In this document: positions 42,526-51,741 of the stretch, piece after piece
How the letters are laid out: each line of letters starts with the position of its first letter
Position numbering within the stretch: the stretch's first letter is position 1
From: Zygnema cylindricum
Lineage: Eukaryota; Streptophyta; Zygnematophyceae; Zygnematales; Zygnemataceae
Assembly (NCBI GenBank): GCA_037447655.1
Contig: JBBHKE010003096.1
Span: 1 to 58,463, forward strand
Length of the DNA: 58,463 nt
Direction of reading: 5' to 3'
The notes under the pieces: model-generated
Databases searched by the model: none
What the model was told of the DNA's origin: nothing
Seen by the model: only the letters and a program-made list of their open reading frames with translations
Made by a program: the position numbers and the translations under genes

Positions 42526-43195
42526 AGGTAGAATTCCATTAGGCAGGCCCAGTAAATGTACGAATGGTCTAAATGTACAGACAAGTCTACTAAGTCCGCT
42601 CCATTTTGTCGGGCCAGTAACAAACCTTCCTCAATTATGATTGGCGCCACATAAGTCCAGATTTTAAAAAACTTAAAAAAATCTACAAACGAAAAGTCAG
42701 AACGAAATATCTATGCGACCGGAGGTAGTTAATGATTCGTACGTCAAGTTTGCGGCCCGATTTTGATTTTGAAAATGGAAATCAAAATTTTGAAACGGAA
42801 CGGCCAAAAAACGAGGCAAACTTTGAAGGTCGCGACAAACTTTGAATGCCGATGGATGTCGGACGGAGAGTGCGAGGATATTTTCGGGTCACCTCCATGA
42901 CCTGTACGACGTGTAGGCCTGTGATCGCTTGTTCAAAGTGGATATTATTTTGTTTTTTCCTCGCGAGGAGAGTATTTTCACACTGGATGATGTACGCTAT
43001 TGCTTCGTGGATCTGAAAAAGCGGAATATCCAACGACCAAAAATTACGCCTACATCATTGGAGCCTCCCGACAGCTTTTCAGTAACGATGCTTTGTAAGA
43101 CAAAAAAAAAATTAAGTTACGACTCTGTACAAAGATGTACGAATTGTACGGCGTCCAGTAACGAACCCCACTTTTCGTCTAATGGAATTATACCC
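42526..43195. mobile_element. X-family MITE
   Basis: 670 bp between TTA (42523-42525) and TTA (43196-43198); ends AGGTAGAATTCCATTAGG and TAATGGAATTATACCC. The right arm of the central palindrome (GAGGAG...CACACTGG, 42965-42986) is intact but the left arm is largely lost. Confidence 0.82.
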
Positions 43196-43215
43196 TTAGG
43201 GTGGCGACCATCAGT

Positions 43216-43314
43216 CGTTTCTGTAATCGTACAGCTAACTCTACGAGTCAGGTTAATTGAGGTCGTTTTTGTAATCGTACAGCTAACTCTACGAGTCAAG
43301 TTAATTGAGGCCGC
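43216..43314. repeat. 48-bp tandem duplication inside X
   Basis: Two copies of TGTAATCGTACAGCTAACTC followed by TACGAGTCA(G/A)GTTAATTGAGG, 48 bp apart. Confidence 0.85.
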
Positions 43315-43793
43315 TTCTCCATCAGGCGCCAACGATAATCATACGGAAACGTTTAATGAAGTAATATTGTAGTACTTTGTTCACTTCTCCATCAGATCGT
43401 GTCAGCAAGGAATCTATGGCGTACGTGCTTTACTTCGATTGAATGCACAAAGATTCATGTTCTGACGGTGAGCAGTCAAAGATTCTAATAGCACAATATC
43501 TAAACTTGTATCCGTACATCCAGCCGCAAAATTAAATTACGTGAATGTACGTTCGTGTTTTGTATCTTTTATAGTTATTTTGTCGTTCTTGTTTTGTCGT
43601 GGCGCCGCAAATTCCGGATGTCAACGGATCGTGGATGAGGCGTCACGGCACATTCTTCAACAATTTTTTTTTTGTGGTTTTCGTTAAATTTGATTCTCGC
43701 CTGTCCAGAGGCGCGTGGCAAATGTCCAAAGGCGCGCCGCTCGTACGTGCGCGGATCGTACGGGACCTTTCCACGCGTAAACATTTTCCACGT

Positions 43794-43840
43794 CCGGTGA
43801 TTGGCTAGTCTCCTCCTTGAGGAGACTAGTTAATCACTGG
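43794..43840. other. Central palindrome of the X MITE
   Basis: 22-nt arms (43794-43815 and 43819-43840) around a CTT loop. The three differences between arms are all G opposite T, which would still pair as G-U in RNA. Ends CC(A/G)GTG and CTCCTC as in the 39364 palindrome, with a different 10-nt middle. Confidence 0.85.
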
Positions 43841-44357
43841 ACGAAGTGACCGCTTGCTTCGAAAACACATAATCAGACGGTCGACGTTGTCGCCCAAAAG
43901 TTTGGTGAATCTTGACGAATCTCCAATAATTATGTTTTATAAAAATAAAAAAATAAATAGACGACCCTATACAAAATGAGCTAGATCTGTACTTAAATGT
44001 ATTTTTTGCAGTAATGAACCCCACTTTTCGCCTTGTAATTCTGTGTCCTCCATTGGACTACATAATTCCTGTAGATAGCTTTTAACTAACCCACTTCTAG
44101 CCACAACCACTGCTGCCCTAGAAGGCAAACTGACAGTCTGACTACACACTTGTGTAGCCTGGCCTCGTTTGAGTCCGTAGCAAAAATAATCATTGAAAAC
44201 GGCTTACCAGCTGATTAGTTATGAGGTGGCAAAAATGCCAATTTATACAAACTGTCAAAGAGAGAGGTGAATGTCTATCCAAAAAATGCTAAAACCTAAT
44301 CCCTCCCACAATCCCTATCTACTGCAAGATGAACCAATCAAATAACTGTAAAGTACA

Positions 44358-44668
44358 AGTAAGGTTTGTTAGTTTTCTCGCCCGTGGAGTGCAGGGTGTG
44401 TAGGTCTCCTACACGATGTGAAAAGCGCCGAGACCTACACACTTTGCAAAATACCGCCCAGGTACCGCGGAGTTTTAGGGTCATATAGTTGTTGGTTATG
44501 TTTTTTTTATATAAAAAAACATGAAAGAGGAAAAAACCCTTAAACATATTTATACTTGTGACGCGCCGCGCGGCGCAAGGCGTCGTAAAGCGAAATTGGA
44601 GTGAAAGGAGTGTAGGGCGACGTGGACCCCCTCACACGCGACCTTCACACCTAAAAACGCTCGATTCA
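44358..44668. repeat. 311-bp hairpin-rich insertion in the D LTR
   Basis: Absent from the partner LTR, where AAGTACA joins GAAAGGTAC directly. Contains a 13-bp perfect inverted repeat (GTGTGTAGGTCTC 44396-44408 with GAGACCTACACAC 44430-44442), an ATGTTTTTTT...AAAAAAACAT stem near 44498-44523 and the palindrome GCGCCGCGCGGCGC (44563-44576). No similarity recognised. Confidence 0.65.
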
Positions 44669-45067
44669 GAAAGGTACTACGGCCAATGTCCTTTCTATAT
44701 AGTCTGTGTACGACAAGGCCACTAAGTGGACGCGTGTCACCGTTCCACTCGTCTATATGGTCTCCGAAATTCGTGTGACCAAATGTTATCCCTCCACGTG
44801 GTGCCAGGTCATGCCACGTCTATAAATGCCAAAGTGACCATTCTGCAATCCCAGCAGTGATGTATGCCGTCGGATTAAATTTGACATTAAATGTCGGCCG
44901 TCGAAACAAATGTTTGATTCATTTGTTTCGTGCAAAATGACGCCCGCACCCAAACTTTACGTAGTTCTATGTTCTTTTTTCACATTTTAGTTAATCAGTT
45001 TCATAACCATGTACAAGTTTAAATTTGAATCAAACCATATGTATCCTAACACGCTTGTACTACAGAC

Positions 45068-45131
45068 TGGTAAAAGCTAAAGGCTACGCCGCGCTCTGTC
45101 GGTCGGAGGTTCGAGTTCTGCAAGACTCAAC
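45068..45131 (+). other. tRNA-like module inside the D LTR
   Basis: Plus strand, antisense to element D: TGGTAAAAGCTAAAGGCTAC (A-box-like) then GGTCGGAGGTTCGAGTTCTG (B-box-like with GGTTCGAGTTC). The most canonical B box of all the LTR modules. Confidence 0.55.
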
Positions 45132-45339
45132 CTTTTGTTAAAAGTGACATAAGTCATTCTTTAGTCGTGCTTATTAAACTAAGGCTGCCTGGGCTTAACC
45201 ACCCTCTCTATGCTTCATTGACTACAACAAGTATGGTGGTTGGAGAGAGGAGGTGGAGGCAGGCTGTCCGCCTTTTTTTCATTTTTATAGTGATATATTT
45301 AGACCTATAAAATACTTTATAAATCTAGTAATTTCAACA

Positions 45340-45353
45340 ATCCCCTTGTTTTC
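45340..45353 (-). promoter_or_regulatory. Polypurine tract of copia D
   Basis: Minus strand GAAAACAAGGGGAT directly before the 3' LTR. Confidence 0.6.
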
Positions 45354-45498
45354 TAGTCTAACAGTAACTTCAGTTTTAGTCCACATTTTTCTCTGTAATA
45401 TTTTAATTTGGGAGAAGGCACTAGTTTTGTCATCATATGAGCCACCATTCCTCATTAGATCTATATACAAGATTCACAATTTTATTCTCAACTTTTTC

Positions 45499-46067
45499 TC
45501 ACCCAAAACTCAATCTTATGTCCATATGCTTAGCCTTCAAATGATGTTTTCCATTAGCTGCAATTGCAATGGCAACTTGATTATCAGAAAATACTTCATG
45601 CACTCCCTCTTTCATATACCCTAGTTCTTGCAACAATGATTTGACCCACATTAACTTTTTCACAGGAGAACAAGAGGCTATGTACTCATCCTCCATAGTA
45701 GACTGAGCAACCACCTTTTGTTGCTTGCTGCTCTAAAGCAAGCACATTCCCCCACATACAACACATACCCAGAAGTGCATCTTCTCATAGGTGCATCCCC
45801 AGAACTGGCATCACTCCAAGTAGTGATATCAGTGTGCTCACCTCCAAAATGCAACCATAACTCTCTTGTTCCCACCAGATATCTCATGACTCTCTTCGAT
45901 GCCTCCCAATCTTTCTTCCTAGGATCGTTAAGACTCCTACTGAGGACTCCTAATACTGCCGCTATATCCGACCTTGTACAATTCATAAAGTAGATCAAAC
46001 TTCCTACGGCCTGTCTATAAGAAATATACTTCATAAACTCTTTTTTTCTTTGGACTCCTCTGATCAT
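45499..46067 (-). pseudogene. Copia D RNase H region
   Basis: Minus strand, two overlapping frames. 46067-45678 holds GSLIYFMNCTRSDIAAVLGVLSRSL, RYLVGTRELWLHFGGEH and TTWSDASSGDAPMRRCTSGYVL. 45714-45499 holds the end (EDEYIASCSPVKKLMWVKSLL, FSDNQVAIAIAANGKHHLKAKHMDIRLSF). A frameshift near 45705 separates them. Closely related to family A at the protein level. Confidence 0.82.
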
Positions 46068-47122
46068 CTAAGATTATCACTCCTCCTTCAACACTCCCAT
46101 CACATATTTTCTTCAAGTCCATGGGAGTGGTACAACTGTTTCCCTTTTCCATCTAGAACTTCTCAAGCATATTACCTATTGCTTCCTTTTGAGTATGCTT
46201 ATAACCTTTTTCCCCCTCTTTCTCTCCATTTGGATTTCCAAAATATAACTTGCCTCCCCTTAATCCTTCATATCAAATCTGCTTCTAAGACCTTCCTTTA
46301 ACTTATTGATCTTTTCTAAAGACTTACTTAACACCACCAAATCATCCACATAAATTGCAATGAAAATCACACCATTCTCATCTTCAAACATATAGATAGA
46401 ATGGTCAAAGATGATTCGGATATATCCTAGACCAGTGAGAAACTCATCTAGTTTCTTATTCCACTGTCGGGGAGCCTTCTTTAGTCCATATAAGGACTTT
46501 ATGAGCCTGCAGATTTTGCTCTCTACCCCATTCTCCACGAATCTTTCTGATTGCCGCATGAAGATTTCTTCCTCTAACTCACCATTGAGAAATGCGGTCT
46601 TAATATCCATCTGATGAATTTATATGTCTTGCGCTGCTGCTAGACTGAGGAGAATCCTTACTGATGGGAACTGAACAATTGGAGCAAACATCTCCTCATA
46701 GTCAATCCCCTTTTTTTGGGTGAACCCCTTTGCTTATATCTTTCAATGGTATTACCTGGGTTTAGTTTTAGTTTAGATACCCATTTACAACCAATAGGTT
46801 TTCTGTTTGGGGGACAATCCGCTAGTTCCCAAGTATTTGCTTCCATGATGGAAGCCATCTCATCAATTATGGCACTAATCCATCTGTCTTTTTCTGGGCA
46901 GTTCACTGCCTCCAAGTATGACCGAGGCTCATCAGGATGAGATAGCTTGGTTACCTTATGAGCAGGTTGTTTCTCTTGTATCCTTTTGCTGCTCCTTCTC
47001 CCTCCCTTAAACTTTGAAGCTAGAATGGAAGGAAGTCTCGGGTTTCTCCTTACTGTCTCATTAGCTCCCCTGTTCATGGAAGCCGGTTCATATTCCTTCT
47101 TTTCTGTCTCCACGAAGTCCAT
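46068..47122 (-). pseudogene. Copia D reverse transcriptase
   Basis: Minus strand. 47122-46658 has RRSSKRIQEKQ, EAVNCPEKDRW, CKWVSKLKLNPG up to a frame change in the GLTMRRC region. 46610-46260 has MDIKTAFLNGELEEEIFM, SLYGLKKAPRQWN and the catalytic IYVDDLVVLSKS. The stretch to 46068 is broken by stops. Better preserved than the RT of family A. Confidence 0.82.
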
Positions 47123-47250
47123 AGGGATATATGAGGTGTCCGATAGATCTCGTGTATCTTAGATATCCCCTGAATCTGCTATCACTTTTTCACTCTTGTC
47201 CTTTTGAAGAACGACAGGACTCTCCTTGCTTTCAGACTCAAAACGGATTT

Positions 47251-48137
47251 TTATCTTCTTTGTATATTTGAAAGGGTCAAATGACTTCCTTTCATCATGA
47301 CAACTAGGTGTTTGACCAGAATATTATCTTGCTTTGCTAAGTCATAAACTCTACATCCCTTGACATCCTCATCATATCCTACAAAGTATCTAGGTTTGCC
47401 CTTAGCATCTAGTTTCCAGTTTTTCTTATCCGTATCAAGACTGTAAACTTGGCTACCGAATACTTTGAGGTGTGAGATTCTTGGTTTCCTTCCAACCCAT
47501 CTCTCATAAGGTGTCATTCTCTTTACGGATGAGGTAACGACTCTATTCTTAATGTAGTTCGCACATTTCATGGCTTTTACACAAAATCTTTTTCCTATTA
47601 TCTTGTCAACCAACATACTACATACACTATCTCCAGTGTTCGGTTCATTCTTTCAGCTACCCCATTTTGTTCTGGGTTATATGGTACAATTTTCTGGTGC
47701 TGAACTCCCTCGTTTCTTAAGTATTCCTCAAACTGTTTAGAGGTATATTCTCCCCCATTATCACTTCTTATTCTCTTAATGGGGGTTCCATGCAACTTCT
47801 CACTCCAAGCTTTATATTCTTTGAAGTAAGTTGGTATTTCAGACTTTGTTTTTAGGAAGTAGACTTTAGAGTACCTAGACCAGTCATTGGTTATTGTTAA
47901 CATAAACCTCTTCCCTCCAACCGAAGGTACTCTTGCAGGTCCCCAGATATCTGTGTGGACTAGATCTAGTACCTTTTCCCCCCTATATGTGGCGGCTTTG
48001 GGAAAAGGAAGTCTGTGAGCTTTTCCTTGAGCACATCCACTACAATCATCCACCATTTTATTATCACCAAACTGAATGCCTTCTACTACACCAAGCTTCT
48101 TCATTTCTCTCAACGTATCACAATGCACATGCCCCAA
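47251..48137 (-). pseudogene. Copia D integrase
   Basis: Minus strand. 48137-47598: MGHVHCDTLREMKKLG, CSGCAQGKAHRLPFP (zinc motif), LVHTDIWGPARVPS (first Asp), RSDNGGEYTSKQFE (second Asp), PEQNGVAERMNRTLE (Glu). A small frame change near 47605 leads to 47616-47251 with KRFCVKAMKCANYIKNRV, HLKVFGSQVYSLD and YDEDVKGCRVYDLAKQ. All DDE residues are present; the upstream zinc histidine region is partly decayed. Confidence 0.85.
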
Positions 48138-48199
48138 CCGCTTTTGTCAACTCATCAATTTTGGAACACCAACATAATAAGCATTTTCCTTTTCATTAC

Positions 48200-48960
48200 T
48201 CAGGTTAAGCCTAAACATGCCTTGGCTACCCTTATTTGCCATGAAGTAGACTTCATTCCCATACTTAGCGATAAAAAGACTCCCTTTCTAGTGAAGGTAT
48301 CAAACTCTTTGTCATCAAATACATATGTAGAGACAAGAATTTTACTCAGCTGATGAATGTAGAGTATATCTGAGAATGTGGGTATAGAAGTATTACCCTC
48401 CACTAAGACTTTCATATCAACTGATCCCACTCGATCTGTGGTAACCACTCTCTCATCCCCATACTCTATCTTTACAGTAGGGATATTTCTTAGCTTAGTG
48501 AAGAGTTCCTTATCACGACACATATGGATGGATGCACCTAGGTCGATGAACGATCCTTCTTGTGGAGCTTCTCGAATTGTTCCAAGGGCACATGTTTGTC
48601 TCCGAGGGATCTCCGTCTCCTCCAAACTCTCGTCAAGAAGAAGCTCCCCTTCCTCCTTAAAGGACTCCTCCTCGGTTTCTCTTGTCACTTTTGTGACCAC
48701 AAGTGCCTTTTTCTTCCATCGGGAAGAACCCCCTCCACGGTTTTCTTGGAGCCTCAGCTCCGACAGCTTGACACAATCTGCGATAAAGTGTCTCGACTTT
48801 TGGCAAAAATGACAAAGGCCCTTTGGGGGGCTTGGTCCTCCAGGCTGATCTCTCTCTCTTTTGAATGGTTTCTTCGGATCCTTCCCCTATCGATTTCCTC
48901 TTGCAGCTAGAGCTTGGATGCTCTTCCCCCCCCTCCTAATCTCAATTGTGTTCTCCTGCA
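48200..48960 (-). pseudogene. Copia D nucleocapsid knuckle and protease
   Basis: Minus strand. CHFCQKSRHFIADC near 48776-48820 keeps the CX2CX4HX4C spacing. The frame 48700-48200 begins with an acidic linker and holds FIDLGASIHMC near 48520-48555, the protease site with DSGA changed to DLGA, which would remove a conserved active-site residue. It continues to the pre-integrase region (YIHQLSKILVSTYVFDD). Confidence 0.75.
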
Positions 48961-49697
48961 CAAGCATCATCCGGACCAATGTGTTCCACTTCCATGAACT
49001 TTCAGTCATTTCTTGTATTCGATATATTATTTTTTCATACTCGTCTTTTTGACTTCATAATGAGAGTGCTAACTTTCATCTTCATTGTACCTGTCCACCC
49101 GGCACTCTCCATCTCCATATACAAACAAGAGAGATCATTACAATAGTCTAACATCTTTCCCCTTTTGTAAGTATAATTCCACAACTTTTGTTCAGCCAAC
49201 TTGAGCTCCCGAATAGTACCAGCTCTATAGATTTCCACCAAACTCACCCACAACTCCTCGGCCTTGTAAATGTGAAGATGGGGGGTTGCCAAAGCTTGAG
49301 TGAGGTGTCTTAGAAAGAAGTTTTTGGTAGCCTTGTTGATGTCTTCTCACGTTTGGGTTTCGTTCTCTGCGGTCTTCACCATCAGCACTCCAGGTGGCGT
49401 GGTAATAGGAGCAGTGGGAGTAAGAGGCGTCTCCTTCTCCGTCCCCTTTTCGGACACACTGCTGTCCCCATCATCTGCCTCCTTTGCTGTAGCAGAGGTT
49501 GATGCAGCAAACCTTATTCCACCAAACTCTGGCGGAGTTCCCTAAGGTGGATGTTTCACTTGTCCACTAACAATACCCCAGTATTGTTTTTCGCTCAAAG
49601 CCCCCATCATCATGGCTTCCCAATAGATGAACCTTCATCCATTGAAGGTGGGCACCCTAGAGGGTGGGCCCATAACCTGCAATTTCGTGTCCTCCAT
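48961..49697 (-). pseudogene. Copia D gag
   Basis: Minus strand. ATG at 49697 lies 20 nt inside the 5' LTR and reads through the primer site (MEDTKLQVMGPPSRVPTFNG) before a TGA near 49635. Further Gag pieces: FFLRHLTQALATPHLHIYKAEELWVSLVEIYRAGTIREL near 49170-49320 and KMLDYCNDLSCLYMEMESAG near 49095-49160. Stops and frameshifts throughout. Confidence 0.75.
49663..49677 (-). promoter_or_regulatory. Primer binding site of copia D
   Basis: Minus strand GGTTATGGGCCCACC, directly after the 5' LTR; same half tRNA-iMet type as family A. Confidence 0.8.
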
Positions 49698-50133
49698 TGG
49701 ACTACATAATTCAAGAGGCCTCTAGATAGCTTTTAACTGACCCACTTCAAGCCAAAACCACTGCTGCCCAAGAGGGAAAACTAACAGTTTGATTGCACCC
49801 TTGTGCAGCTTGGACTCCCCGGAGTCCGTAGCAAAATGAATCATTGAAAACGGCCAACCAGTCGATTAGTTATACGGTGGCAAAAATGCCAATTTATACA
49901 AACTGTCAAAAAGATAGGTGACTGTCTATCCAAAAAATGCTAAGTCCTAACCCCTCTCACAATACCTATCTACTCCAATACAAACCAATCAAATAACTAT
50001 AAGTACAGAAAGGTACTACGGCCGATGTTCATTTTGTACGACCTGTGTACGACAAGACCACTGAGTGGATGCGTGTGACCCTTCTACTCGTCCGTATGTT
50101 CTCCGAAATTTTTGCGACCAAATGTTATCCCTC
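49678..50133 (-). repeat. 5' LTR of copia D, interrupted
   Basis: Minus strand, the LTR end next to the primer site. It matches 44034-44790 (without the 311-bp insertion) up to AATGTTATCCCTC, where element E begins at 50134. The rest of this LTR should lie beyond E, outside the window. The last 5 bp before E, CCCTC, are the expected target duplication. Confidence 0.82.
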
Positions 50134-50575
50134 TGTTAGGATATTGTACTGAGCACTTACTTTGCGACGATGTTCTCTCGTAGCTAAAGAAGCGACGATT
50201 AGCGACGAAAGTAGTCTCGTCGCTAGATATTTGAAGTGACGTAGAAGTTAGCGACGACGTAGTTTTGTCGCTGGATATTTGAAGTGACGTAGAAAATGTT
50301 TGTTCGTTTCGTTTCACGTAACTTTTGGTTGTACCATACAAGTGACGTGGAAATTATTTTTTCGTTTTGGTTCACGTAAAGTCTAGTCATACCGCGTAGT
50401 TCAAGTTGGTTCACGTTGACCTTTTCTAGTCTTACCGTGTTGTTCTAACCGGTTCGCAGTTTTTCGATCGTATGTTTCGGCGCGTTGACTCTTACGGGTT
50501 TTAGTTGTGTACATATATATACTTGTTGGGACTTAGTGGTTATCTAACTTTTTGGAGGCGTGGCTTGTTAAGGAG
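50134..50575 (+). repeat. 5' LTR of copia E, first part
   Basis: Starts TGTTAGGATATTGTACTGAGC. Same family as the solo LTR at 26251-26769, from which it differs by a 49-bp tandem duplication (GTCGCTAGATATTT at 50219, GTCGCTGGATATTT at 50268). It breaks off at 50575 where element F is inserted and resumes at 54814. Confidence 0.88.
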
Positions 50576-51723
50576 TGAAACTCAGTGTGCTCCATTGCCT
50601 TCAGAAATCGCAGATCTAAAAGAAGCTAATCTAGTTAGTGCCGACTCCAAGTTGATATAAACCCTAATGATTGACCCTTTGACAATCAGAACCCCATTAC
50701 AGCTTCACCTTTGTGAAATAAGACTTTCTGTGTGTTCAGTTCCACCACAGAATGCAAAGTTAGAAGATGAGACTTGGACACATTCACCCACTTTGATTTT
50801 CCCTTAGAAATGCAGCCACCCTGGTAAGAAAAGCCTCTAACCGACTACACCCTTCTGTAGCTTAGACTCCCTTGAGTCCTCAGCAAAAAGAATCAGTGAA
50901 AATGGTCAAGTAAATTGATAGATATGACTGGCCAAAGTTTGCCTTTTATACGAGATGCTCTCTAGGAGAGGCGGCTACCTACCCAAAATATTATAAGTCT
51001 TATTCCCTCTCTAACACCCCTTCTAATGAAGTACGGCGCCAATCACAAGACTGTACCGTACAATAAAGTACAGGCGCCGGTGTACTTTCTGTACGGCAGA
51101 TGTTCGACATGCTATACAGGTGACATCTATCATATCTGAGCTTGTTGACTTGCACTCCGGAAATCCCGCAAACAAGTACAATGTCGCCACGTGTCACCTG
51201 GAGTGGCAGCGTCCGAAAACGCCAAGGCGGCCTTTCCGAAATCCCGGCTTGCACCACGGCCGTCGATTTCTTATAGCATTTTTATCCGGACCGTCGAAAC
51301 AAATGTCCGTAACATTTGTTTCATGCGGCATAAAAGGTACAGCGGGTTCTATGCCAAAGATTCCGTCCTAGTAGTTAAATGGAATCTTTGCCCTTTATCT
51401 ATTTAAATACCTATCGTACCCTATATGTCCTAGCACTGATCCTAGTCTACAGGATAAAGCTGTCACCTGCCGGTCAATCTAACAGACGTTAGGTACCAAG
51501 ATCAAATCCCAGAGCCGGCAGTCATTTTGGTACAGACTAAGTAGTAGCCTGTTTTCTGTCACCTTAGACAACATAGGCAGGCATGGGTCTAGCTCTCTAT
51601 CTAGTCTTCAGTGACTACAACAATTATAGGGATTGGAGAGTGGAGCGAGAAGCAGACTGCCTTTGCTTTATTACTTCCTTTTATTTTTCCTATTAAGACC
51701 TAGAAAATACATAACTGTAAACA
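50576..51723 (-). repeat. 3' LTR of element F
   Basis: TGAAACTCAGTGTGC to AACTGTAAACA. Same length as the 5' LTR with scattered substitutions (on the order of one in ten to fifteen bases by eye). Stem-loop at 51056-51096; tRNA-like module at about 51444-51520 (GGATAAAGC, then AAGATCAAATCCC). Confidence 0.88.
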
Positions 51724-51740
51724 CTCCCTTTATTTTCTAG
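51724..51740 (-). promoter_or_regulatory. Polypurine tract of element F
   Basis: Minus strand CTAGAAAATAAAGGGAG directly before the 3' LTR, nearly the same as the tract of family A. Confidence 0.7.
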
Positions 51741-51741
51741 T

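Larger units (their letters stand above)
43199..44033. mobile_element. X-family MITE, right end displaced by element D
   Basis: Starts GGGTGGCGACCATCAG directly after the TTA shared with the preceding copy. The right side reaches CAGTAATGAACCCCACTTTTCGCCT, which in other copies leads within a few bases to the terminus; here the LTR of D begins at 44034. Central palindrome at 43794-43840. Confidence 0.75.
44034..45339 (-). repeat. 3' LTR of copia D
   Basis: Starts TGTAATTCTGTGTCC, ends AATTTCAACA; 1306 bp, inserted in an X MITE. It pairs with the truncated LTR at 49678-50133. It carries a 311-bp insertion (44358-44668) absent from the other LTR and an antisense tRNA-like module at about 45068-45131. 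TCCACGTGGTG near 44795 is a G-box. Confidence 0.82.

Noticed and set aside
43575-43808. Small overlapping frames on both strands near the X palindrome
   Set aside because: They lie inside a MITE, show no domain and are not conserved between X copies.
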